Below, piece by piece: positions 8,856 through 17,547 of a stretch of DNA of 62,462 bases. Numbering within the stretch: position 1 is the first letter of the stretch; the number at the start of each line of letters is the position of its first letter. The notes below the pieces were generated by a model. It was not told the DNA's origin. It searched no databases and saw nothing but the letters and a program-made list of their open reading frames with translations. A program made the translations under genes and the position numbers. This DNA is from an uncultured Clostridia bacterium (lineage in GTDB: Bacteria > Bacillota > Clostridia > Peptostreptococcales > Anaerovoracaceae), in the NCBI GenBank assembly GCA_934278925.1, contig CAKQWJ010000011.1:1-62462 (forward strand), in the 5' to 3' direction.

Positions 8856-9377
8856 ATGAAACGTACCGCATTGTATGCCGGTTCCTTCGATCCGATCACA
8901 AACGGTCATCTGGATATCGTGGAGCGGGCAGCGCATATGTTCGATTCGATTACGGTGGGAGTTCTGGTGAATAACTCAAAGAAACCGATTCTGACACCGG
9001 AAGAGCGAATTCAGGTGGTGAGGGAGGCAACGGCCCATCTCGACAATGTGGAAGTGGAAAGTTTCGGCGGCCTTTTGGCGGATTATGTGAACCGGAAGCA
9101 GTTCAGTGCAGTGATTCGGGGTCTTCGAGCGACAACGGATTTCGAATATGAGATTCAGATGGCGCAGATGAACGATCGATTGTACACCGGAAATACGGAA
9201 ACCATTTTTTTAATGACGAATCCGAAATATTCTTTTATCAGTTCTTCATTAATTAAGGAAGTGGCGTCTTTGGGAGGCGATGTATCCGGCCTTTTGCCGG
9301 AGTGTGCGCTGCAAGCGATTCAGCGGAAATTTGTAGAGCGAACAGAAGACGGACATAATTCGAATTTACATGTATAA
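8856..9377 (+). CDS. coaD: Pantetheine-phosphate adenylyltransferase
   Basis: Catalyses the fourth step of coenzyme A synthesis, joining ATP and 4'-phosphopantetheine to give dephospho-CoA. The 173-residue protein starts MKRTALYAGSFDPITNGHLD, the nucleotidyltransferase signature with the TxGH motif, and has the family block SSSLIKEVASLGGDVSGLLP. Start at 8856 is chosen because AGGTAGGTGA lies just upstream; the longer in-frame reading from 8823 adds an unrelated leader. Slightly longer than most CoaD proteins at the C-terminus. Confidence 0.96.
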   Translation: MKRTALYAGSFDPITNGHLDIVERAAHMFDSITVGVLVNNSKKPILTPEERIQVVREATAHLDNVEVESFGGLLADYVNRKQFSAVIRGLRATTDFEYEIQMAQMNDRLYTGNTETIFLMTNPKYSFISSSLIKEVASLGGDVSGLLPECALQAIQRKFVERTEDGHNSNLHV

Positions 9378-9394
9378 ATGGGAGGATTAATGCT

Positions 9395-9979
9395 ATGAGT
9401 GATGCATCCATTAAAGTAATGCAGCTGCTGGATGAATTGGAAGATATCCTGGAGACTGCCTCGAAGGTTCCTTTCTCGGACAAGGCCATTGTGGACAGCG
9501 AGGAGATTTCGCAGATTATCAGTGACATTCGACTCAGCATGCCGAAGGATATTCAGCAGGCACAGTGGGTGAAGGATGAACAGGATCGAATCATCAACGA
9601 AGCAAAAGCAGAGTACGACAAGGTAATCGTTGCGGCGAAGAAGCAGGCAGAATATCTTGTGGAGACGGATGTAATCAAGAGAGAGGCAGAGAAACGTGCC
9701 GGTGCGGTAATCGCAGAGGCGGAGAGCCACGGACGGTACATGAAGCTGCGTTCTTACGAATACATCGACAAGATGTTGTACGATATGCAGAATGAAATCG
9801 CAAAGCTGGCGACGGATTACATTCAGCCGATGAACGATCACTTCACGGAGATGTTGAATGGAATCAACACCCAGGTGAACAGCAACCGTCAGGAAATGCG
9901 GGATATGGCAGAACGCATTCAGAGCCGGGAAGCGGCTTCGGATGAACGATATGCATCCTACGAGGAAGATGAAGAATAG
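9395..9979 (+). CDS. Conserved coiled-coil protein between coaD and tmcAL, function unknown
   Basis: A 194-residue soluble, charged protein. Its centre (about residues 60-125) is rich in Ala, Glu, Lys and Arg and looks like an alpha-helical coiled coil of the F0 subunit b type (INEAKAEYDKVIVAAKKQAE). There is no membrane segment and no catalytic motif. Genes of this kind, often annotated only as ATPase, are found beside coaD in Clostridia. A GGGAGG site precedes the ATG, and the end overlaps tmcAL by 11 bases, so the two are probably translated together. Confidence 0.75.
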   Translation: MSDASIKVMQLLDELEDILETASKVPFSDKAIVDSEEISQIISDIRLSMPKDIQQAQWVKDEQDRIINEAKAEYDKVIVAAKKQAEYLVETDVIKREAEKRAGAVIAEAESHGRYMKLRSYEYIDKMLYDMQNEIAKLATDYIQPMNDHFTEMLNGINTQVNSNRQEMRDMAERIQSREAASDERYASYEEDEE

Positions 9980-11132
9980 CATCGTTGGAATTGTTGCGGA
10001 ATTTAATCCCATGCACTTCGGGCATCGCTATCTGATTGAAGAGGCGAAGCGTCGGACAGGCGCGGACGCTGTGGTATGCGCTTTGAGCGGTAATTTCGTA
10101 CAGCGAGGAGCGCCGGCAGTTCTGGATAAATGGCAGCGAACGGAGATTGCCTTGCAAAACGGAGTTGACGTTGTGCTGGAGATTCCGACGGTACACTGCC
10201 TTGGAAATGCAGCGGTATACGCGGCCTCCGGAGTTCGGTTGCTGGAGTCTTTTGGAGGGATTACCCACATTGCGTTCGGAAGCGAATCCGGTGATTTGGA
10301 GGGCTTACAGAAGGTCTCCGGCTATATGCGGGAGCATGAGTCTGAAGTGCGCCGGAAGATTGGTATGCGCCGAAAGTCGGGAGAGAGTTATCCTGTTGCT
10401 CGGGAGAATGTGCTGCGGGAATCCCACATGAAGGAAATCTCAATCTATCAGTCCTCCAACGATATTTTGGCCTTGGAATACCTGAAGAATATCCGTTCTT
10501 TGGAACCGATTGCAATACAGCGGCAGGGGGCCGGATATCACGAGACGGATTCATCGGAAAAGGAATTCTGGAGCAGTACCGGAATCCGAAAGGCGATACT
10601 GGAAAATCGACTGCCGGAAGAACGGGTGCCTTGGGCTTCAGAGAAACTGGATTTCCATATTTCGGAAGAGAAATGGTTTCAAGGAATTCGCTATGCGATC
10701 CTCATGAAAGCACCGGAGGAACTGGATTCTGCTCCGGGCGGAGGAGAAGGACTTGGAAACCGCTTGAAGGAGGCAGTTCGAAGGGCGCAGTCCTTGGATG
10801 AGCTGATTCTGAATACGAAATCCAAGCGATATACTTATACGAGAATTTCCAGGTGGCTGTATCAGATTCTTTTGGGGATTACTGTTGAATTGCAGAATTG
10901 TTCGCCGGAATACTTGCGGATACTGGGCTTCAGCGAGAGAGGCCGGGAAGTTCTTCGGAATACTAAGAAAAACGAATGGAATCGGTTGCCTTTTGTAGAC
11001 AATATCAACAAATCAGGGCTGGATTCTCGGATGCTTCGGATGGATGTACTGGCTTCGGATGTGTACAATCTGATGACAGGTCAATCGATTTGGGACGATT
11101 CCGACAACTGCCGAAGGGTAGTTATAAAATAA
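9969..11132 (+). CDS. tmcAL: tRNA(Met) cytidine acetate ligase (TmcAL, YlbM family)
   Basis: In this family the enzyme uses acetate and ATP to acetylate the wobble cytidine of elongator tRNA-Met. The protein (387 residues) begins MKNSIVGIVAEFNPMHFGHR, which carries the HxGH-type nucleotide-binding motif (HFGH), followed by ALSGNFVQRGAPA, a strong YlbM signature. The ATG at 9969 overlaps the previous gene and is preferred to 9942, which would add nine residues without homology. Length is typical. Confidence 0.92.
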   Translation: MKNSIVGIVAEFNPMHFGHRYLIEEAKRRTGADAVVCALSGNFVQRGAPAVLDKWQRTEIALQNGVDVVLEIPTVHCLGNAAVYAASGVRLLESFGGITHIAFGSESGDLEGLQKVSGYMREHESEVRRKIGMRRKSGESYPVARENVLRESHMKEISIYQSSNDILALEYLKNIRSLEPIAIQRQGAGYHETDSSEKEFWSSTGIRKAILENRLPEERVPWASEKLDFHISEEKWFQGIRYAILMKAPEELDSAPGGGEGLGNRLKEAVRRAQSLDELILNTKSKRYTYTRISRWLYQILLGITVELQNCSPEYLRILGFSERGREVLRNTKKNEWNRLPFVDNINKSGLDSRMLRMDVLASDVYNLMTGQSIWDDSDNCRRVVIK

Positions 11133-11144
11133 TTTATAAAAAGC

Positions 11145-11173
11145 TTGACAATATGCATATGCAAAGCTATAAT
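11145..11173 (+). promoter_or_regulatory. Promoter of rpmF
   Basis: Consensus TTGACA (11145-11150) and TATAAT (11168-11173) with a 17-base spacer; the strongest promoter in the window. Confidence 0.9.
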
Positions 11174-11230
11174 TAATTGTTGTAACGCGTAAATAAACAA
11201 AATCAGATAGAGTATAAGGAGGTGTCGACA

Positions 11231-11410
11231 GTGGCAGTACCTAAGAGGAAAACATCAAAAGCAAAGACTGGAAGCAGAAAGTCTGCGAATATGAAGATGG
11301 GCGCTCCTGGACTTTCAATTTGTCCTCAGTGTCATGAGCCTAAGCTTCCGCACAGAGTTTGTCCAAACTGTGGTTACTACGACGGTAAAGACGTTGTAAA
11401 CGAAAACTAA
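11231..11410 (+). CDS. rpmF: Large ribosomal subunit protein bL32
   Basis: A 59-residue 50S protein starting at a GTG codon: MAVPKRKTSKAKTGSRKS is the classical L32 N-terminus. A zinc ribbon is visible as CPQCHEP and CPNCGYYDG. The start at 11231 is decided by AAGGAGG immediately upstream; an in-frame GTG at 11222 would overlap that site. Own promoter and terminator. Confidence 0.96.
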   Translation: MAVPKRKTSKAKTGSRKSANMKMGAPGLSICPQCHEPKLPHRVCPNCGYYDGKDVVNEN

Positions 11411-11427
11411 TTGATGTTTGATTGTGG

Positions 11428-11459
11428 GTGATTCAAGCATAGCTTGAATCACTTTTTTT
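11428..11459 (+). terminator. Terminator of rpmF
   Basis: GTGATTCAAGC pairs perfectly with GCTTGAATCAC around ATA and is followed by seven T. Confidence 0.92.
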
Positions 11460-11477
11460 ATGCAAAATATACGGATT

Positions 11478-11506
11478 TTGCAATCCAACTGAATATGGAG
11501 TATAAT
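11478..11506 (+). promoter_or_regulatory. Promoter of the ftsK operon
   Basis: TTGCAA (11478-11483), a 17-base spacer, then TATAAT (11501-11506), 59 bases before the ftsK start. Confidence 0.75.
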
Positions 11507-11564
11507 AATACGATATTTAGGTTTAGCTCATATTGAGTATTTTAGAGATATACAGGGAGGAACG

Positions 11565-14288
11565 ATGGCAGTCGGTTCTGGTAAGAAGAAAAAACAGACG
11601 AAAAAAACTGCAGCAAAAACAAAAGAAACTGCATCCTCTCCGCATCCAAAGGAATGGCAGGAGCAGATTCGAGAGCTTCAGGAGCAACGGAAACGGGATT
11701 ACCGCATTCTGGATAAGATTTGGGGCATCATATTTTTGGCTGTGGGAATTTTCTTGGTGATTACGACGCAGCTGAACACCACCGGCACCTTTGGGAATGC
11801 GATTCACAGTCTCGTATTTGGACTTTTTGGGCTGATGGCGTATGCCTTGCCGTATTATTTTATTGCGCTGGCCCTTTGCCTGTTCCTTCGAAAAATGCAG
11901 CATATTAACGGAAGGACGACTTTTTTCTCCTTCCTGATTTTTGTCATGCTGTGTATTCTGAATTCCTATCGTTACCTGGATGAAACGAACATACAGCTAT
12001 CCATCTCCGCAATCGGGGACTTTTTCGACGGCGGAATTCAGCTCCGAAACGGAGGCGTTTTCGGCATGTGGCTGGGGGGATTGATTATCAAGCTGCTGGG
12101 AAAACCGGGTTTGATTATTTTTGCCGCAGCGGTGATAGCCATCTCTGTTCTTCTGGTTGCGGATACGCCGATTTCCCAATATCTCGGCAAGAAGCGGGAG
12201 CAGCGAGAAGAAAAGACCATTCTTCGAGAAATGTTGGCCGAGAAGAGAGACACACAGGCGAAGACCGTGCCGGAAGAGAGCGGCGTCCCGATTATCACCC
12301 CATCCCATTCGGTGCCGCAGGGAAAGGACCCGCTGGCATTCCCGATGGAGGAAGGGGCCCGGCAAAGCTTCATGCAGAATCTGGAGGGAGCGGATTTTGG
12401 CGAGTCGATTGTAACGCCGAAAAATGAAGAGCCGACGATTTCGGAGGTACCGGCAGAACTTCCGGAGGAATTGAAATCAGAATCTCCGCAGTACGGATTG
12501 GACGGCGGGGACTCCACGTACGACAGTGTGGGTTTTGGGTTGGACGGCGGAAGCGAACCCGGTACCGGTCTTGGACTGGGACTTTCGGGAGGCTTTGCAT
12601 CGCCGGACACCGCTGCCGCGGCGCCGAATCCTTTTATGGATGATTTTATGAGCGTGGATTCGGTAACGACAGAGCCGATGGGTCTGAATGCGGAACCGGA
12701 AAGTGCGGCACCGACGGCTCCGGAGAACATCAAAGAAATCCGGAAGGAGAACACCCCGACGGCACTGGACAACACGGAAATGGCGCTTCAGGCGGAGGAA
12801 AATTTGGCCAAGAAGATTCCGGCCACGTCCTATGTGTTTCCGCCGGTAGATTTGATGAAGAAACCGAAGGCAAAGCAGATGCAGATGAATGAACATCAGC
12901 TTCAACAGAAGGCGGCTTTGCTGGAAAATACATTGCAGAATTTTCACGTGGATGCGAGGGTGCTGAATGTCACCCAGGGATCGTCGGTAACGCGGTACGA
13001 AGTGCAGCCGGCGGTGGGTGTTAAGGTCAGCAGCATTACGAAGCTGGCAGATGATATCGCCTTGAACCTTCGGGCGAAGAGCATCCGAATCGAGGCACCG
13101 ATTCCGGGAAAAGCGGCCGTGGGAATTGAAGTGGAGAACGAGAAACCGGATATGGTTTCCATTCGGGAGCTGATCGATTCCAAGGAATTTCGGAACGCTT
13201 CGTCGAAAATCAGTTTTGCGGTGGGAAAGGATATTTCCGGACGCAATGTGATTGCGAACCTGAAAGAGATGCCCCACCTTTTGATTGCGGGAGCGACCGG
13301 ATCGGGAAAGAGCGTGTGCATTAACACGATTATCACCAGCTTGCTGTACAAGGCTTCGCCGGATGAGGTGAAGCTGATTCTGATCGATCCGAAGGTGGTG
13401 GAGCTGGGAAATTATAACGGAATCCCCCATCTGCTGGTTCCGGTGGTGACGGATCCGAAGAAAGCGGCGGCTGCGCTGAACTGGGCGGTAAACGAGATGA
13501 CTCAGCGGTATAAGTTCTTTGCCGAAGAAAGCGTGAAGGATTTGGATTCCTACAACGAGCTGATGAGAGCCAATCAGGAGCCGGATAAGGTATTGCCGAA
13601 AATCGTCATTATTATCGATGAGCTGGCGGATCTGATGATGGTGGCACCGTCCCAGGTGGAAGAATCCATTTGCCGATTGGCACAGCTGGCCCGGGCAGCC
13701 GGGATGCACTTGATTGTAGCAACCCAGCGACCGTCAGTAGATGTGGTGACCGGTTTAATTAAGGCCAACATCCCGTCTCGAATTGCGTTCAGCGTGTCCT
13801 CTCAGGTGGACTCCAGAACCATTCTGGACGTGGGCGGGGCCGAGAAGCTTTTGGGCAAGGGCGATATGCTCTATTCCCCGGTGGGCGAGAATAAGCCTCT
13901 CCGAATTCAGGGACCGTATATTTCCGATTCGGAGACCGCGCGCATCATTGATTTTGTGAAAAAACAGGGTGAGAACGGCTACGATGAGTCGGTGATTCAA
14001 ACCATCGAAACACCGGAAAAATCCCAGTACGGAGAGGTTTCCGATGAATTGACAGAGGATGCCATTGCATTTATCCTGAAACAGAAAAAGGCTTCGGTGT
14101 CCATGCTGCAGCGGCGGTTCCGTATCGGATATAACCGTGCGGCCAGCATCATCGATGAAATCGAAGCCCGAGGGATTATCAGCCCGGCGGATGGCAGCAA
14201 GCCGCGCCAGGTGCTCTATACAGAAGAAGAATATTATGATGCGATCGATTCGCAGAATAACGGAGCAGAGGAAACGACATATGAGTAA
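11565..14288 (+). CDS. ftsK: DNA translocase FtsK/SpoIIIE family
   Basis: A membrane-anchored ATPase that pumps chromosomal DNA through the closing septum. The 907-residue protein has a basic start, four hydrophobic spans (about residues 45-200), an acidic/proline/glycine-rich linker (about 205-400) and a RecA-like motor with Walker A GATGSGKSVC and Walker B VIIIDELADLMM. A C-terminal winged-helix gamma domain (about 830-895) has the block SMLQRRFRIGYNRAA, which in the family recognises polar DNA guide sequences. GGGAGG lies upstream of the ATG. The last eight bases overlap rimO (ATGAGTAA), implying coupled translation. Confidence 0.96.
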   Translation: MAVGSGKKKKQTKKTAAKTKETASSPHPKEWQEQIRELQEQRKRDYRILDKIWGIIFLAVGIFLVITTQLNTTGTFGNAIHSLVFGLFGLMAYALPYYFIALALCLFLRKMQHINGRTTFFSFLIFVMLCILNSYRYLDETNIQLSISAIGDFFDGGIQLRNGGVFGMWLGGLIIKLLGKPGLIIFAAAVIAISVLLVADTPISQYLGKKREQREEKTILREMLAEKRDTQAKTVPEESGVPIITPSHSVPQGKDPLAFPMEEGARQSFMQNLEGADFGESIVTPKNEEPTISEVPAELPEELKSESPQYGLDGGDSTYDSVGFGLDGGSEPGTGLGLGLSGGFASPDTAAAAPNPFMDDFMSVDSVTTEPMGLNAEPESAAPTAPENIKEIRKENTPTALDNTEMALQAEENLAKKIPATSYVFPPVDLMKKPKAKQMQMNEHQLQQKAALLENTLQNFHVDARVLNVTQGSSVTRYEVQPAVGVKVSSITKLADDIALNLRAKSIRIEAPIPGKAAVGIEVENEKPDMVSIRELIDSKEFRNASSKISFAVGKDISGRNVIANLKEMPHLLIAGATGSGKSVCINTIITSLLYKASPDEVKLILIDPKVVELGNYNGIPHLLVPVVTDPKKAAAALNWAVNEMTQRYKFFAEESVKDLDSYNELMRANQEPDKVLPKIVIIIDELADLMMVAPSQVEESICRLAQLARAAGMHLIVATQRPSVDVVTGLIKANIPSRIAFSVSSQVDSRTILDVGGAEKLLGKGDMLYSPVGENKPLRIQGPYISDSETARIIDFVKKQGENGYDESVIQTIETPEKSQYGEVSDELTEDAIAFILKQKKASVSMLQRRFRIGYNRAASIIDEIEARGIISPADGSKPRQVLYTEEEYYDAIDSQNNGAEETTYE

Positions 14289-15615
14289 AAAAATCTTTAT
14301 TGACACCTTGGGATGTGCGAAGAATGAATACGATTCCCAGAATTTGGCGGCACAGCTGCTGGAAAGGGGATGCGGTTTGGCGGATTCGCCGGAAGAAGCG
14401 GACATCCTGATTGTAAACACCTGCGGTTTTATTGAGGCTGCAAAGGTGGAATCCATCGAACATATTTTTAGCATGGCGGCGCTGAAAGGAGAGAGCAAGA
14501 AACTGGTGGTTACCGGATGCCTTTCCGAACGTTACCACGAAGATCTGTCCAAGGAGATTCCGGAGGTGGACTTGTTCACCGGCGTAAACGATTACGACGA
14601 CCTGCCGGGATTGCTGCTGGCGGAGAGCACCGGCGACAAGGTGCAGGGTGAAGTGGAAGAGGTGCTTCCGTATCGGAAACGCGTTTTTCCGGAAGGAACT
14701 TATACTGCCAGCCTAAAGATTGCCGAAGGGTGCAATAACACCTGTGCATTCTGTGCCATTCCGAAGATTCGCGGACCGTACCGCAGCAAGCGCATCGAAG
14801 ACTGCGTGCGCGAGGCGGAGGATATGGCGGCAGCCGGCGTTCGGGAATTGGTGGTGATTGCGCAGGACACCTCGTATTATGGGAAAGACTTGTACGGCAA
14901 AGCGATGCTTCCGGAGCTGCTGCACGAATTGTGCAAGGTGGACGGAATTCGGTGGATTCGTCTGATGTACGTGTACGATGACGGAATCACCGATGAGCTG
15001 ATTGAAACCATGAAGCAGGAAGACAAAATCTGCAACTACATCGATATTCCGATTCAGCACGTGGCGGATCCGGTGCTGAAGGGCATGCGCCGAAAATCCA
15101 CCGGGGAGTCGATTCGGAAGACGATTGCGAAGCTGAGAAAAGAAATTCCGGACATCCATATTCGAACTACAATTCTTGTGGGATTCCCGGGAGAAACGGA
15201 AGAAGATTTCAACGAGCTCCTGGATTTTGTAGAGGAAACACGGATTCCTCGGCTGGGTGCGTTTGCTTTTTCCGATGAAGAAGGAACCCTGTCCTATCGG
15301 ATGGAGGGCAAGCTGGATGAAGAGACGAAAAATGAACGAGTAGAGGTGCTGATGCGCCTCCAGTCGGGAATCAGCGATTCTCTGAATGAGGAGAAAATCG
15401 GAAAGACCTATGAGGTGATGGTGGATGAGGCTGTGGATGAAGAGGCCTGCCGATACCTGGGTCGAACTCGGTATGATGCGCCGGAAATCGACGATGCGGT
15501 GGAATTCACCGGAATGACAGCCCATCAGCCGGGAGATATTGTGGTCGTTAATGTAACAGACAGTTCAGAATATGATTTGTATGGTGAGGAGGTTTCACAT
15601 GAATTTACCAAATAA
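14281..15615 (+). CDS. rimO: Ribosomal protein uS12 methylthiotransferase RimO
   Basis: A radical-SAM enzyme that adds a methylthio group to an aspartate of ribosomal protein S12. The 444-residue protein shows the N-terminal UPF0004 domain with DTLGCAKNEYDS and VNTCGFIEAAKVES, the radical-SAM cluster motif CNNTCAFCAIP, and a C-terminal TRAM domain ending near VNVTDSSEYDLYGE. CAKNEYDS is the RimO-specific form, which separates it from MiaB. It overlaps ftsK at the start and pgsA at the end. Confidence 0.96.
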   Translation: MSKKIFIDTLGCAKNEYDSQNLAAQLLERGCGLADSPEEADILIVNTCGFIEAAKVESIEHIFSMAALKGESKKLVVTGCLSERYHEDLSKEIPEVDLFTGVNDYDDLPGLLLAESTGDKVQGEVEEVLPYRKRVFPEGTYTASLKIAEGCNNTCAFCAIPKIRGPYRSKRIEDCVREAEDMAAAGVRELVVIAQDTSYYGKDLYGKAMLPELLHELCKVDGIRWIRLMYVYDDGITDELIETMKQEDKICNYIDIPIQHVADPVLKGMRRKSTGESIRKTIAKLRKEIPDIHIRTTILVGFPGETEEDFNELLDFVEETRIPRLGAFAFSDEEGTLSYRMEGKLDEETKNERVEVLMRLQSGISDSLNEEKIGKTYEVMVDEAVDEEACRYLGRTRYDAPEIDDAVEFTGMTAHQPGDIVVVNVTDSSEYDLYGEEVSHEFTK

Positions 15616-16123
15616 ATTGACCGTTCTTCGGATTATCATGGTACCGTTTTTCATTGCTGCCTATATGGAAAAGTGGTTCTTTGTGGCATTTGCGCTGTTT
15701 ATCGTCGCGTCGCTGACAGATATGCTGGATGGAAAAATTGCCCGAGCGCGCAACCTGGTGACCAACTTTGGAAAGATTATGGATCCGCTGGCGGACAAAA
15801 TCCTGGTGTATTCCGCATTGTGCCTGTTTGTGGAGAACGGAACCATTCCGGGCTGGACGCTGATTATCATTTTGGCGCGGGAATTTGTTGTTTCCGGAAT
15901 GCGTACTGTGGCGGCATCCGAGGGAATCGTCATTGCTGCGGCCATGAGCGGTAAAATCAAAACCGTTCTGCAGATGATTGCCGTAATCATTCTGATTATT
16001 GCGGCAGGTCCGGTTCCGCAGCTGAAGACCGTTGGCATGCTGGTGTTCTGGGCATCTTTGGTAATGACCGCATACTCCGGTGCGGAATATGTGTTGAAGA
16101 ACAAGAACGTATTTTCAATGTAG
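15599..16123 (+). CDS. pgsA: CDP-diacylglycerol--glycerol-3-phosphate 3-phosphatidyltransferase
   Basis: Makes phosphatidylglycerophosphate, the precursor of phosphatidylglycerol, in the cytoplasmic membrane. The 174-residue protein is hydrophobic with several spans and has the CDP-alcohol phosphotransferase motif spread over DMLDGKIARARN and GKIMDPLADK. Start at 15599 (MNLPNKLTVLR) follows GAGGAGG and overlaps the end of rimO by 17 bases; this start gives the usual family N-terminus. Confidence 0.94.
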   Translation: MNLPNKLTVLRIIMVPFFIAAYMEKWFFVAFALFIVASLTDMLDGKIARARNLVTNFGKIMDPLADKILVYSALCLFVENGTIPGWTLIIILAREFVVSGMRTVAASEGIVIAAAMSGKIKTVLQMIAVIILIIAAGPVPQLKTVGMLVFWASLVMTAYSGAEYVLKNKNVFSM

Positions 16124-16135
16124 GAGCGAAGGAGA

Positions 16136-17374
16136 ATGAACACATCGATTATCGCTGTCGGAACGGAGCTGCTGTTCGGACAGACTGTCAATACAAATGC
16201 GGCCTATTTGTCGGAGAATCTGAATCATCTGGGCTTCAATGTAATGTATCATTTTGTGGTAGGCGATAACGACGGCAGATTGGAGCATACGCTGAAGCGG
16301 GCGCTGACGGATACGGATCTGGTCATTGTTACCGGCGGCTTGGGTCCCACTCAGGATGATATGACGAAGGAAACGGTTGCAAGGGTGATGGATGCACCGC
16401 TGTACTTGAATGAGGAATGCCTGGCGGAGGTAAAGAGATATTTTTCGATTCGAAATCGGGAAATGGCTTCCAACAATGTTCAGCAGGCGTACATACCGGA
16501 GAATGCAGTGATATTCCGGAATGAAGCCGGTACGGCTCCGGCCTTTGCTGTGAATAAAGGGGATAAATGGGTTATCTGTTATCCGGGACCGCCTCGGGAA
16601 CTGAAATGGATCTTTGAAGACAGCGGAAAGGATTTTCTGCGTAAGTTCAAGGAGAAGCAAATATATTATCAGGTCATTCGAACCATCGGAATCGGAGAAT
16701 CGGATCTGGAGACGCTCCTGATGCCGCTGATTGACAATCAGACGGACCCTACCATCGCCACCTATGCGAAGGAAGGGGAATGCACCATCCGCGTTGCTTC
16801 TCAGCGAGACACCATGGAAGAGGCGCAAGAAGCGGTAGAAAATATGATTTCCCGGATGAATAACCTGATTGGATCGTACATCTACAGTTACGATGATGAG
16901 GAATTGAAAGAGGTCGTAGTGCACAAACTGCAGAGGCAGGGACTGACCATTTCTTCCGCGGAATCCTGTACCGGCGGTGCATTTGCCGCATCCATTACGG
17001 ATGTTCCGGGTGCATCCAAGGTACTGAGCCGAGGATACATCACCTATGATGAGGAAGCGAAAATTTCCATGCTGGGTGTGGATCCGACAGTAATCGATCA
17101 ATATACGGTGGTAAGCCCGGAGGTGGCCGTTGAAATGGCCAAAGGTGCCCGCCTGGAAGCAGGGAGCGATATCGCCGTATCCATCACCGGATACGCCGGT
17201 CCGGAAGCGGATGAAGGCCGGGAGGCCGGAAATGCGTACATCGGTTATGCGTATGACGATACCGTCGGTGCGGTGGAACTGTTCACCAAAAGAAATGACC
17301 GTGCATGGAATCGGAACTATTTCCGGCTGATGATGCTGAAAGTCGTGAACGAAATATTGGATGAAATAAAATAG
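16136..17374 (+). CDS. cinA: CinA-like protein (molybdopterin-binding domain plus nicotinamide-nucleotide amidase domain)
   Basis: A 412-residue two-domain protein. The N-terminal half has the MoCF/COG1058 fold signature (IAVGTELLFGQTVNTN, VTGGLGPTQDD). The C-terminal half (from about 250) has SSAESCTGG, the signature of the nicotinamide-nucleotide amidohydrolase that recycles pyridine nucleotides. In many bacteria cinA precedes recA, as here. A GAAGGAG site precedes the ATG and it starts 12 bases after pgsA, closing the ftsK-rimO-pgsA-cinA run. Confidence 0.93.
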   Translation: MNTSIIAVGTELLFGQTVNTNAAYLSENLNHLGFNVMYHFVVGDNDGRLEHTLKRALTDTDLVIVTGGLGPTQDDMTKETVARVMDAPLYLNEECLAEVKRYFSIRNREMASNNVQQAYIPENAVIFRNEAGTAPAFAVNKGDKWVICYPGPPRELKWIFEDSGKDFLRKFKEKQIYYQVIRTIGIGESDLETLLMPLIDNQTDPTIATYAKEGECTIRVASQRDTMEEAQEAVENMISRMNNLIGSYIYSYDDEELKEVVVHKLQRQGLTISSAESCTGGAFAASITDVPGASKVLSRGYITYDEEAKISMLGVDPTVIDQYTVVSPEVAVEMAKGARLEAGSDIAVSITGYAGPEADEGREAGNAYIGYAYDDTVGAVELFTKRNDRAWNRNYFRLMMLKVVNEILDEIK

Positions 17375-17485
17375 TACTTTTTCCCCGGAAAAAAGTACCA
17401 AATGCCTCGTTTCTTAAACCCGGCAGAATTGACCTAATAAAGTGCCGGAGGGTATAATGGTATCATAAAAGGAAAACGCAAAAGG

Positions 17486-17514
17486 TTGACAGAGACCGAA
17501 GAAACAGGTATTAT
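17486..17514 (+). promoter_or_regulatory. Promoter of recA
   Basis: TTGACA (17486-17491), 17-base spacer, TATTAT (17509-17514). Confidence 0.85.
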
Positions 17515-17520
17515 AAAAGA

Positions 17521-17532
17521 GAACAAATGTTC
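17521..17532 (+). promoter_or_regulatory. LexA (Cheo/DinR) box of recA
   Basis: GAACAAATGTTC is a perfect match to the Gram-positive SOS box GAAC-N4-GTTC. It sits just downstream of the -10, at the probable transcription start and before the ribosome site, so LexA binding would block recA transcription. Confidence 0.88.
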
Positions 17533-17547
17533 GATATAGGAGGAAAC

